Counted from the stretch's first letter, positions 1 through 6,249 are shown. The stretch is DNA of 7,690 nt from Methylocystaceae bacterium (GCA_003152255.1 PLZT01000503.1:1-7690); one strand, 5' to 3'. Notes: a model not told the origin generated them from the letters alone. Numbers and translations are program-made.

Positions 1-18
1 TCAAGTGTTAGATTTCCA

Positions 19-77
19 CCACTAGGAGCTTCGCGTTTTCGAGCGTAGTGGAAACCGGTTCGCGTCAAGAAGACGCG
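19..77. repeat. Two hairpins downstream of nadQ
   Basis: CCACTA (19-24) pairs with TAGTGG (46-51), with GCTT/GAGC pairing inside and TTT/AAA possible outside. A second hairpin, CGCGTC/GACGCG with loop AAGAA, spans 61-77, beginning 14 bases beyond the nadQ stop. Neither has a long T run after it on the minus strand, so termination of nadQ here is possible but not shown. No gene is seen in bases 1-91. Confidence 0.4.
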
Positions 78-91
78 TCAAAACAAACGCC

Positions 92-1084
92 TCAGCTTCT
101 GATGCCGACGCGCAGCCCCGGCGCCGGGCGCTCCTGCAACACGTTGCGCCGGAACTGAAACAGCGCGGCGGGGCGCCCGCCGGTCTTCAGCGACACCGCG
201 CCGGTCGGCTCGACGATCGCCGAGCCCTCGACCAACCGCCGAAAATTCTGTTTGTGCACATGGCGGCCGGAGATCGCCTCGACCGTGCGCTGCAATTCGG
301 TCAGCGTGAACTCCGGCGGCATCAGTTCGAAGATCACCGGGCGGTATTTCATTTTGGCGCGCAGCCGGCCCATCGCGGTGGCGAGGATGCGGCGATGGTC
401 GTGGCGCATGGCGAGGCCAAGCGGCGCCAGCGGGCCGCGCCGCAACGCCGTCCTTCGCCCATCGCGTAGCGCTTCCTCGACGAGGCCGGCCTCGTAGAGC
501 AATTCGTAGCGCTCCAGCACGTTTTCCTCGAAGAAGCCGCGCCCCTGCGATTTGAACAGCAGGTTTAGCCGCGCGCGGCGCGACAGGCCGGAGGAGGAAA
601 TCTCGCCCGGCGCCTCGTCGACCCAGCTCTCGAGGCCCGCCAGGATCGTCGTTTCGATCAGTTCGGGGCGGCCCTCGCGCCAGTCCTCCCAGGGGAAGAA
701 GTCGTACCAGGGGCGATAGGCGTCGGCCCGGTCGGGCGCCTGCTCGCCGAGCCGCGTCAGCGCGAGGTAGCCGATCGAGACGATATGCGGGTCGCGGTCG
801 CCGGCGCGGGCGTGGCGTCCGCGATCCCCGAAGGTATAGAGCTGCTCGACATAGCCGATGGGCGCGCCGGTCTGCTCGGCGACGAAGGCGCGCAGCCCGA
901 TCTCGAAGGTGCGGTGGCGCAGGGGATCGAATTCGCCGGAGGGCAGGGCGGTGGGCGCGTTGGCGTCGGGACGCAGCGTAAGGATCAGCGGCTCGTCCTC
1001 GCGCGCCGCGACGATCGCGGCGGTGAGGCCGATCGCCAGCGGCAGAGCCTGCTGCGTCGAAGGATGTTGCTCGGCAAGGGTCAC
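92..1084 (-). CDS. nadQ: NadQ-like NAD biosynthesis regulator (Nudix-like fold plus winged helix)
   Basis: A 330-residue cytoplasmic protein matching the alphaproteobacterial NAD regulator family, relatives of NrtR that repress NAD synthesis or uptake genes. Residues about 15-115 look like a Nudix fold: LPSGEFDP at 47-54 and GYVEQLYTFGD at 77-87 match the NrtR-type core. The Nudix box is degenerate: residues 61-73 (EIGLRAFVAEQTG) have Ala where the catalytic REUXEE motif has its first Glu, so ligand sensing rather than hydrolysis is expected. Residues about 245-315 form the C-terminal winged helix-turn-helix (ELMPPEFTLTELQRTVEAIS, then KQNFRRL, then GRPAALFQFRR). The GTG start is chosen because GAGG lies five bases upstream and the length fits the family. 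It is the last gene of a minus-strand run, 83 bases after the phosphatase. Family assignment is from recognised motifs; the target genes are not in the window. Confidence 0.9.
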   Translation of the reverse strand: MTLAEQHPSTQQALPLAIGLTAAIVAAREDEPLILTLRPDANAPTALPSGEFDPLRHRTFEIGLRAFVAEQTGAPIGYVEQLYTFGDRGRHARAGDRDPHIVSIGYLALTRLGEQAPDRADAYRPWYDFFPWEDWREGRPELIETTILAGLESWVDEAPGEISSSGLSRRARLNLLFKSQGRGFFEENVLERYELLYEAGLVEEALRDGRRTALRRGPLAPLGLAMRHDHRRILATAMGRLRAKMKYRPVIFELMPPEFTLTELQRTVEAISGRHVHKQNFRRLVEGSAIVEPTGAVSLKTGGRPAALFQFRRNVLQERPAPGLRVGIRS

Positions 1085-1103
1085 GGGGCCTCGGCGTCAA
1101 AAA

Positions 1104-1132
1104 CATTTATCCACGCGCCGCGTCGGTTGCAA
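1104..1132 (-). promoter_or_regulatory. Possible nadQ promoter
   Basis: Read on the minus strand, TTGCAA (1127-1132) is followed after 17 bases by TAAATG (1104-1109), a fair -35 and a poor -10. It lies in the 83-base gap between the phosphatase stop and the nadQ GTG, and would give a leader of only about ten bases. This gap is the one place in the left operon long enough for a separate promoter or a NadQ operator. No clear palindromic operator was found in it. Confidence 0.28.
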
Positions 1133-1167
1133 ACTCAAAATTGGGACACGGGATTTAGCTAAAAAAG

Positions 1168-1686
1168 TCAGCCCAATTCCATCGCGAAAGGCGCGCCCTC
1201 AAAGCAGTCCGCGCCGCGGCCGATGGCCGCCACCGCCTCGATCATGCGGCCGTCTCGGCCCAGCATCCGGTCGGCCAGCGTGACGAGGCGGCGGTTGGGC
1301 GTGGCGCTTGGCGAGGCGCGGCGCAGTTCGCGCGCGATCTCGAATTCGCAGCGCATCGGCTCCAGCGCGCAGGCGCCGATGAAGGCCGCCGCGGGCGAGC
1401 GGCTGACGCCGGCGTAGCAATGGATCACCAGCGGCTGTTCGCGGTCCCAGGCGCGCAGGAAGGCGAGCAAGCGGTCGACATGCTCGGCGCCCGGCAGAAT
1501 ATGGCCGTCCAGAGGGAGTTCGATGTCCGACACGGAAAGGCGCAAATGGCGTGGCGGCTCGATCGCGCTCGGACGCACCGAGGCCGCGCCGGCGGTCAGG
1601 ATCGTCACCAGCGAGCGCGCGCCGGTGGCGGCCACCGTATCGACCACCTTCGCCAAGGGACATACGTAGAGTCGGCCGCGGCTCAT
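1168..1686 (-). CDS. Small dual-specificity / tyrosine phosphatase-like protein
   Basis: A 172-residue cytoplasmic protein of the CX5R cysteine-phosphatase superfamily. The P-loop is plain: VIHCYAGVSRSPAAA, with nucleophile Cys90 and phosphate-binding Arg96. The upstream stretch SDIELPLDG (53-61) offers Asp54 or Asp60 as general acid. Members hydrolyse phosphoester bonds on phosphotyrosine or other phosphorylated substrates through a cysteinyl-phosphate intermediate; the substrate here is unknown. A longer in-frame reading upstream to base 2010 exists, but it overlaps the HD gene and has an Arg-rich shadow composition. The ATG at 1686 is preferred because AAAGGG lies just upstream and it leaves a 16-base gap after the HD gene. 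The tight spacing implies co-transcription and possibly coupled translation. Conserved pairing with an HD hydrolase suggests a shared phosphate-ester chemistry, which is inference. Confidence 0.9.
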   Translation of the reverse strand: MSRGRLYVCPLAKVVDTVAATGARSLVTILTAGAASVRPSAIEPPRHLRLSVSDIELPLDGHILPGAEHVDRLLAFLRAWDREQPLVIHCYAGVSRSPAAAFIGACALEPMRCEFEIARELRRASPSATPNRRLVTLADRMLGRDGRMIEAVAAIGRGADCFEGAPFAMELG

Positions 1687-1702
1687 CGAACCCTTTAGTC
1701 CC

Positions 1703-2332
1703 TCACCCACGCGTTTCCCCCCGGACACGCCCGCTCTCCAACGCTCGAAAGCAATCGAGAAAGCGCTGCTGCGCCATGTCGATTGGCCGAGGCGCGAGCT
1801 GCTCGGCGACATCGATCGATATCCCCGGGCGGCCAAAGATGCGCTCGGCCTCGCGTCGTGTAAAGCCGGCGAGTTCGACGGCCTCGAAAAAGGCGGCGGC
1901 GCGGTCGGATTTTTTGCACAGCAACAAAACCCGCGGCGAGGGCGGGGCGGCCAGCGAAAAGCGCAGCAGGATCGCCCCCAAAATGCGGTTTTCGACGGTT
2001 TTATAAGCATCTCCGATCACCGCCTTGAACGGCGAGATCATGTCGCCGATCACATATTCCGGCGCGTCGTGCAACAGCATGAAAAGACGATCCTCTCGGG
2101 AAATCGCGGGTTCGAGTGCGCATGCGATTTTTTCGACGAGAAGGCTATGCTGCGCCACGGAAAAAATATGCGGCCCCTGAGTTTGGCCGTTCCAGCGCGC
2201 GACGCGGGCGAGCCCGTGGGCGATATCCTCGATCTCAATGTCGAGCGGGGAGGGGTCGAGCAAATCGAGCCGCCGCCCCGACAGCATCCGCTGCCAGGCG
2301 CGCGGCGGTTCGGCGTTCTTGCGTATGGTCAA
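1703..2332 (-). CDS. HD-domain hydrolase (YfbR-like phosphohydrolase)
   Basis: A 209-residue cytoplasmic HD-superfamily metal-dependent phosphohydrolase. The metal-binding set is visible: His62 in FSVAQHSLLVEKI, His88-Asp89 in FMLLHDAPEYVIGD, and a late Asp143 in LLCKKSDRAAAFFEA, the same order as in the 5'-deoxynucleotidase YfbR. The N-terminal RAWQRMLSGRRLDLLDPSPLDIEIEDIAHGLARVARWNG is typical of the alphaproteobacterial branch. Activity on deoxynucleoside monophosphates is plausible from the family but not shown. The start is TTG at 2332, supported by GGGAGG seven bases upstream; the next in-frame Met (residue 16) would cut conserved sequence. It is the first gene of the minus-strand HD-phosphatase-nadQ run and diverges from the 62-residue ORF at 2496. 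Confidence 0.92.
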   Translation of the reverse strand: MTIRKNAEPPRAWQRMLSGRRLDLLDPSPLDIEIEDIAHGLARVARWNGQTQGPHIFSVAQHSLLVEKIACALEPAISREDRLFMLLHDAPEYVIGDMISPFKAVIGDAYKTVENRILGAILLRFSLAAPPSPRVLLLCKKSDRAAAFFEAVELAGFTRREAERIFGRPGISIDVAEQLAPRPIDMAQQRFLDCFRALESGRVRGETRG

Positions 2333-2448
2333 GGCGGGCCTCCCGAGGAGCGGCTGTCATAGCCTTCGCGGGGGGAGCGGGGAAGGGCGGGGGCGCTTAA
2401 GACGACGGTGATCTGATCGCGCATGGAAGCGATGCGCCGGATTTTCGA

Positions 2449-2478
2449 CTAATAGGTGAAGGATTCGTTTAGATTCAA
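2449..2478 (-). promoter_or_regulatory. Possible promoter for the HD hydrolase operon
   Basis: On the minus strand TTGAAT (2473-2478) is followed after 18 bases by TATTAG (2449-2454), an acceptable sigma70-type pair. It sits in the 163-base divergent intergenic region between the HD hydrolase and the 62-residue ORF, about 115 bases ahead of the TTG start. A short inverted repeat, GCGCAT then 7 bases then ATGCGC (around 2420-2438), lies downstream inside the presumed leader. Confidence 0.3.
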
Positions 2479-2495
2479 AAGATAGCGTTCAAACC

Positions 2496-2684
2496 ATGCG
2501 TATTCGGCTCATCATCTACGCCTTTATAATCGCGCTCGCGCTTGACGTGGGCCTTAATGACGGCCGCTATCTCAAGATGGCGTTGCGAAGCGCGCAATAT
2601 CGCGGCGATCACGTCGGCGTCGAAGTCGATAACGGGATTTCGCAACGAATTCCCAAGGTTCCCGGCCTTCGGCCCAACGCGTAG
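2496..2684 (+). CDS. Small hypothetical membrane-anchored or secreted protein (62 aa)
   Basis: A 62-residue ORF starting MRIRLIIYAFIIALALDVG, a charged tip followed by one hydrophobic segment at about residues 4-18, which reads as a signal anchor or uncleaved signal peptide. The remainder (LNDGRYLKMALRSAQYRGD and a basic tail) is soluble. I do not recognise the family; small alphaproteobacterial proteins with a membrane start and a short N-[DN]-G-x-Y motif are common, but this is only a resemblance. It has no good Shine-Dalgarno sequence (only AAAGATAG about 12 bases upstream), which lowers confidence. It diverges from the HD hydrolase and converges on the 52-residue gene, with 25 bases between the two stops. 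Confidence 0.45.
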   Translation: MRIRLIIYAFIIALALDVGLNDGRYLKMALRSAQYRGDHVGVEVDNGISQRIPKVPGLRPNA

Positions 2685-2709
2685 CGCGAGGGTCGAGGCT
2701 CGCCGCCCG

Positions 2710-2868
2710 TCAGCCCAAAACCCAACCGTTCGGCGTGGAGAGGTTCGGCCTCGAATGGGTGATGGAGTTCGTGTTGGCCATCGCGAAGCCTTCCGCCGCG
2801 AAGAAAGTGGCTGTCGTGAACACGGCGACGGCGATGGCGAGGCGGCGAAACATGGCGGGGGTCAACAT
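2710..2868 (-). CDS. Small secreted protein with signal peptide (52 aa)
   Basis: A 52-residue ORF. Residues 1-31 form a classical Sec signal peptide: positively charged FRRL (7-10), the hydrophobic core AIAVAVFTTATFFAA (11-25), then a likely cleavage site near EGFAMA (26-31). The predicted mature part is only about 21 residues, NTNSITHSRPNLSTPNGWVLG, ending in a Pro/Asn/Gly-rich tail. The ATG is supported by AGAAGGA nine bases upstream. I do not recognise the mature peptide, which could be a small periplasmic or exported factor. The ribosome-binding site directly abuts a strong hairpin (2883-2913), so translation may be controlled by RNA structure. Other translations of the same bases give Arg/His-rich, shadow-like proteins, whereas this frame is natural in composition. 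Confidence 0.65.
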   Translation of the reverse strand: MLTPAMFRRLAIAVAVFTTATFFAAEGFAMANTNSITHSRPNLSTPNGWVLG

Positions 2869-2882
2869 CGGGGCGTTTCCTT

Positions 2883-2913
2883 CTGCTCATGCCCGTTTCG
2901 GGCATGACGGCAG
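2883..2913. repeat. Strong bulged hairpin in the leader of the 52-aa gene
   Basis: Outer arms CTGC/GCAG enclose an inner perfect nine-base stem TCATGCCCG/CGGGCATGA with a TTT loop; two unpaired bases (CG) sit between inner and outer stems on one side. In the minus-strand transcript the structure ends one base before the AAGGA ribosome-binding site. It could be a leader element, a terminator without a T tract for the upstream microprotein, or a REP-like palindrome. Confidence 0.6.
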
Positions 2914-2921
2914 TTGACCCC

Positions 2922-2937
2922 AAAAGCCGTCTGGCTT
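2922..2937 (-). terminator. Weak terminator-like hairpin downstream of the 33-aa gene
   Basis: On the minus strand AAGCC, loop AGAC, GGCTT and then TT. The five-base stem and short T run are minimal. It lies between the 33-residue and 52-residue microprotein genes and is next to a perfect 14-base palindrome (2940-2953, GTGCGCCGGCGCAC). Confidence 0.25.
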
Positions 2938-2992
2938 CCGTGCGCCGGCGCACATGGTGAATTGTTTCTTGTCGGGGACGCCCCCGCCGCGC

Positions 2993-3094
2993 TTATCGAT
3001 ACCAGACGTAAGCGAACGACACGGCGACCGCCAGGATGAAACCAATCATGAGGCTGCGCAGGAAGCCGCCGCCGCCGAACTCGTCCATGTTCAT
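2993..3094 (-). CDS. Single-span membrane microprotein (33 aa)
   Basis: A 33-residue ORF, MNMDEFGGGGFLRSL followed by MIGFILAVAVSFAYVWYR. The Gly-rich N-terminus precedes one clean transmembrane helix at about residues 16-30, ending in an aromatic/basic WYR. The second Met (base 3088) may be the true start, because GGGG lies seven bases before it and only one base before the first ATG; that would give 31 residues. The GGGG is the right arm of a CCCC-ACC-GGGG hairpin, so the site may be occluded. The family is not recognised. Possible roles for such one-helix proteins include being a subunit or modulator of a membrane complex, but nothing in the window names a partner. No other reading frame here is convincing. 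Confidence 0.58.
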   Translation of the reverse strand: MNMDEFGGGGFLRSLMIGFILAVAVSFAYVWYR

Positions 3095-3095
3095 A

Positions 3096-3136
3096 CCCCG
3101 GTGGGGCGCGCGCCCGCGAAGCCGCGAGGCGCGGGC
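3096..3136 (-). promoter_or_regulatory. Structured leader of the 33-aa gene
   Basis: Two hairpins lie directly upstream of the 33-aa ORF: CCCC/GGGG with a three-base loop (3096-3106), immediately before the first ATG, and GCCCGCG/CGCGGGC with an 11-base loop (3112-3136). The first pairs the only candidate ribosome-binding bases. The extreme local GC content makes some pairing expected by chance. Confidence 0.35.
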
Positions 3137-3211
3137 CGATGACGCCGCGTCGTTTCGGCATCATAGCGGCCAATCGCCGCTTTATCCAAAGGTTATGACC
3201 GGCGGCAGGCT

Positions 3212-3252
3212 CCTGGTCTTTCCGGTCCGGATCGAACCGGAAAGACTCCAGG
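3212..3252. repeat. Long bulged inverted repeat
   Basis: An 11-base perfect stem GTCTTTCCGGT/ACCGGAAAGAC around a nine-base loop, extended by CCTG/CAGG after a two-base bulge (TC) on one side. Total pairing is 15 base pairs. It lies in the gap between the 33- and 35-residue minus-strand genes. Neither strand has a T tract after it, so a simple intrinsic terminator is unlikely; a REP-like element or structured RNA is possible. Confidence 0.6.
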
Positions 3253-3281
3253 TTCCCCTGTATAGTCACGCCTTTCGAGGC

Positions 3282-3305
3282 AAAATCGGCGGCTGTTTTC
3301 GCCGA
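3282..3305 (-). terminator. Rho-independent terminator after the 35-aa gene
   Basis: On the minus strand TCGGCG, loop AAAACAGC, CGCCGA, then TTTT. It begins seven bases beyond the TAG stop of the 35-residue gene, the right place and orientation for its terminator, and supports that gene being a separate transcript. Confidence 0.5.
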
Positions 3306-3312
3306 AAGCGCT

Positions 3313-3420
3313 CTAATGGGCCAAATTAAAGAAGGCGGCGACAGTCGTAAATGTCACCGCGAAAATAGCGAGCGCGCCTGCGAGCTTGACGAGATCGCCC
3401 ATGTCCTCACGTTTTCGCAC
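3313..3420 (-). CDS. Single-span membrane microprotein (35 aa, GTG start)
   Basis: A 35-residue ORF: MRKREDMGDLVKLAGAL, then AIFAVTFTTVAAFFNLAH. A basic N-terminus precedes one hydrophobic helix (about residues 12-31), so an inner-membrane microprotein with its N-terminus in the cytoplasm is likely. The GTG at 3420 is chosen because GAGGAG lies exactly six bases upstream. The ATG at 3402 (29 residues) has GAGG only two bases away, and the longer ATG reading from 3513 adds a polar stretch without a good ribosome-binding site. A terminator follows the stop. The family is not recognised. It is the first of three same-strand microprotein genes with hairpins between them. Confidence 0.55.
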   Translation of the reverse strand: MRKREDMGDLVKLAGALAIFAVTFTTVAAFFNLAH

Positions 3421-3605
3421 CGGAGACTCCTCTATTGCAGTTTGGGCGCAAATTGCATTTAGTGGACTCTGCGCCAATTGCATCCGTTGCTCAATATGAC
3501 GAGAGTGCGTCATCTCAGCGCGGTCCGCGGCCGCGCGGCCAAGCCCGCGCCGGCGCCGTGGCCGCGAGCGCCAGATAAATGAAGGCGCTATTCAGGCGAG
3601 CGTGA

Positions 3606-4939
3606 TCACGGCCGCAATTCGAACGGGAAGAGTGGAAATGTTCCGGCGCCGCGCGCCGGGGCGCTCATGACGATCGAGCCGGGATCTCCGTTCGTCACGG
3701 CGCTCAAGCTTATCGCGATAGGTGGGATCGGCCACGGCATCGGGTCGCGCCATAAGTCGAAAACGCGCCGCCAGCGTTCGTAAAGGGGTTTCCGGGGCCA
3801 AGGAACGAGTCTCCGGCGGCGAGGAAGCGCGTCAAAGCCGCTCCCGATCCATTCGAATCCTGAACCTTCGCGACCGTCGCGTCGCCGGAAGTGAACTCTC
3901 CAAAGAACAGACGGGTCGGAAGCGTAATTAGTGGGCCGCCGAGAACGGACGAATAGCCGGTCAGCGCCGCCGGCGTGATGTTGTTCGACAGGAAATTATT
4001 CGTGCCGGGAGCCACATTGAGGTTGTTCTGCTGCGTCGCCGTGACCATGACATAGGTCGCGGGCCGGCAATTCGAACTGGCAAGCGGACTTCCCACCGAA
4101 GTCACGACGAAGTTGGTTCCCGTGCCATTGTGTTGAATAATGACCCCGGGCGCCAACGGATACATCGTCTGAAGCGCGGCGCAATAGCCGAACGTCAGCA
4201 CGTCGTTCGAGATCGTGGGCGCGACCGGGACTTGCCCGGCATAAGTGAAGTCAATCAGTCCACTGGACGGAATCGTCATGTTCCAGAGGCGATTGTCCTG
4301 GTCCATGAACTGCCTCAAGCCCTGGGTCATCTGAACGCGCGCGGATGCGGTCGCGCTGCTCGCGAGGACGCTTTGCTGCGGCCGGCTGTCATACGGCGCT
4401 CCCGCGGCGGAATAATAGGTCGCGGCCACGGGATCTTGAATGCTGAATTTCTCGGGCCCGACGAGGCATCCCCCGGAATAGTCGATCGCGAGAAGTTGCG
4501 CCGTCGTGGAAGGAGAGGCGGTCGCGCATTGCCACGAGCCGCCGTCGGTGAATTTCACGGAGCCGCCGCCGGTCGCCCAGGTTCCGATTCTTTGGTTTCC
4601 ATTGATGGAAACGCCGCTGAAGGTGATCGGACCGTTGTTCGTTACATAGGAAGCCGGGATTTGGCCGTGCGAAAATTCGTTCAGATTGACCATTCCGCCA
4701 CGGAAAATAACGGGGTCTGGGAATGCGGCGTTGCCGGTGAAGTCGCCAATCCTGACGATGTTTTCGCCATAGATATTGTCGATCACGACAGGGCCGGCGA
4801 AGGCCATATTGTCGAATCGGAACAACTCATAGCCGTCGCCGGCGGATATGTTCGTCATCGGCCCGTTGAATTGGCCCTGCGCGACGCCAAAATCCGAGTT
4901 GGTGAGCGCCGCGTAAAAATGCTCGAGATTGAGGTTTGC
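3606..4939 (-). pseudogene. C-terminal segments of the beta-helix gene (two frames)
   Basis: From 4939 the frame reads ANLNLEHFYAALTNSDFGVA, and continues through GYELFRFDNMAFAGPVVIDN, IYGENIVRIGDFTGNAAFPD, FSGVSINGNQRIGTWATGGG and FGEFTSGDATVAKVQDSNGS to GGAFSTYGA at about 3750. It then turns to RCRGRSHLSR and stops at 3710, an unnatural end. The third minus-strand frame carries on instead with DPMPWPIPPIAISLSAV, TNGDPGSIVMSAP and GTFPLFPFELRP, ending at TGA 3606-3608, with GC-rich third codon positions. Restoring one G (GCGAC to GCGGAC) joins the two as ...FSTYGADPMPWPIPP.... Cys-poor, Asn/Ser/Thr-rich composition fits an extracellular protein. The region after the helix rungs may be a C-terminal cap or carbohydrate-contact domain; no specific domain is recognised. 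Confidence 0.65.
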
Positions 4940-4953
4940 GCGATTGCGATTGC
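4940..4953. repeat. Tandem hexamer GCGATT x2 at the second frameshift
   Basis: Plus-strand GCGATTGCGATT followed by GC (GCAATC repeated on the coding strand). The coding frame changes exactly here, between DIAIVQ and NRANLNLEHF. A net extra base (or two missing) accounts for the shift; short tandem repeats favour slippage and assembly error alike. Confidence 0.6.
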
Positions 4954-6236
4954 ACGATCGCGATGTCGTAGGCGTTGTTCGCGCCCCTGAAATTGACGAT
5001 CTTCGTGAAGTCGCCATTCGACGCGCAGCCGAGGCCGTTCGCATAGGCGACGCCGAACCCGTCGATTTCAACGTCCTCCATCTTCACGTCGCTGGACGTG
5101 TATTTGCCGAATTGCGTTGTGATATTCGTCCATGCTGGAAAGCTTAGATCGGGATAACCGACGCGCGGCGCCCCGCCACAATAGGCGTCCTCGGTCACGC
5201 CGGCGAAAGGCGCGTTGGTTTGCAGGCCGCCCGGAGCGGAGGCCGGGGAAAATTCCGGCGCGACCCAATCTTTTCTGTTGTTCGAGAACGAAGGCTGCCC
5301 CTGACCATAGACGAGATAGTTGTAATTTCGGCCGATGATGGCGACGCCCGCGAGGCTCGAGGTTCGCACCGCCTGGAAGTTCATGAAGGGCTGATTGTAT
5401 TGCGTGAACAGCAGGACCGTCCCGGGCAGGCCGCCGTATGAGTTCCTGTCTCCGCCCTTTATGTTCAGCGTGTAAAAGCCGTTTCCCCAACCGGCGTTCA
5501 GCGAAGATTTGACCGCGAAAATCCCGTTCGGGAATTTGAAATGCGGATAGCGGTTGCGCATCCCGAAATCGAGCGCGGCCTGGATCGCCGGGGCGTTGTC
5601 CGTGCCCGTCATATCGTCCCACCAGGCGGCGAGCGGGACCGCGTTCATCGCGGGTATCCGCTGCGATACGGCGATTTTGCCAGACCCGACGGCCGATATC
5701 GTCGCGCCCGGGGGAACCATCGGCAGGGACGCCGCGGCGCGTGTCGCCCAGTTCACGGAGGTGAGGCGCATCCCGGCGACGCATCCCGCCGTCGACGAGA
5801 CCGTGAGCGTCCCGCCGCCCGCGCTCGTTCCGGTGAAATTGCAGCCGCCCAGCTTCCACGCGCCATCCGCGACGAGGCCGAACTCGCCGATGTTGACCGG
5901 GTTCGTGCTGTAAACCGGATCGAAGATTTGGCCGCCGACCTTGACCTCTCCCCAAACCCCCGTCGCCGAAGACGCCGCCTTGAACCAAAGCGGCGTCGCG
6001 TCGGCCCCGGCCGGCGGGGGATAGGTTCCGGTGACGGCGCGCACATAAACATGGGTCACGCCGGCCGGGAGCCGGTTCCGCGCCTTGAATTGCGCGAACG
6101 TGTCGAAATAGGCGATCGAGCTTTCGCCGGCGATCGGCGGCGCGTCGGCCGTGAAACCGCCGGTCCTGAGCGGTGCGGAGTCGAGCCCGCCGGCCACGCG
6201 GAGCGCCGAACTGGCGACGGGCCGCGAGGGAGCGCA
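4940..6236 (-). pseudogene. N-terminal and central open segment of the beta-helix gene
   Basis: After the T run, the frame reads CAPSRPVASSALRVAGGLDSAP and continues open through GESSIAYFDTFAQFKARNRLPAGVTHVYVRAVTGTYPP (an ordered N-terminal region), the Pectate_lyase_3-type entry around 5560-5630, and the coils GGLPGTVLLFTQYNQPFMNF, SLAGVAIIGRNYNYLVYGQG, SSDVKMEDVEIDGFGVAYAN and GDFTKIVNFRGANNAYDIAI. Alternating hydrophobic positions with Asn and Gly turns are typical of parallel beta-helix rungs. An ATG at 6386 also opens this frame, but its N-terminus is Arg-rich with no signal peptide and it starts upstream of the well-supported ATG 6292, so I do not favour it. Beyond about 4940 this frame becomes Arg-rich and stops at 4827. 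Confidence 0.7.
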
Positions 6237-6249
6237 AAAAAAAAAAAAA
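6236..6249. repeat. A14/T14 homopolymer inside the signal peptide of the beta-helix gene
   Basis: Fourteen A on the plus strand (T on the coding strand) encode the Phe run of the signal-peptide core. With 12 or 15 T, the ATG at 6292 is in frame with the beta-helix body; with 14 T it is out of frame. The tract is by far the longest homopolymer in an otherwise GC-rich window. Confidence 0.9.

Noticed and set aside
78..1106. 342-residue open frame overlapping nadQ on the same strand
   Set aside because: Arg/Pro/Ala-rich composition with no recognisable motif; a frame shadow of the well-supported nadQ reading.
858..1283. Plus-strand ORFs opposite nadQ and the phosphatase
   Set aside because: Antisense shadows of GC-rich genes with no domains or credible start signals.
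2609..2953. 114-residue minus-strand ORF over the 52-residue gene
   Set aside because: His/Arg-rich shadow translation; the 52-residue frame has a signal peptide and a ribosome-binding site.
3219..3243. GGTTCGATCC on the minus strand, resembling a tRNA T-arm
   Set aside because: The loop is six rather than seven bases, no acceptor, anticodon or D arm can be built around it, and the bases belong to the larger inverted repeat.
4130..4990. 286-residue plus-strand ORF opposite the beta-helix gene
   Set aside because: Arg-rich antisense translation without motifs, while the minus strand gives a coherent beta-helix protein.
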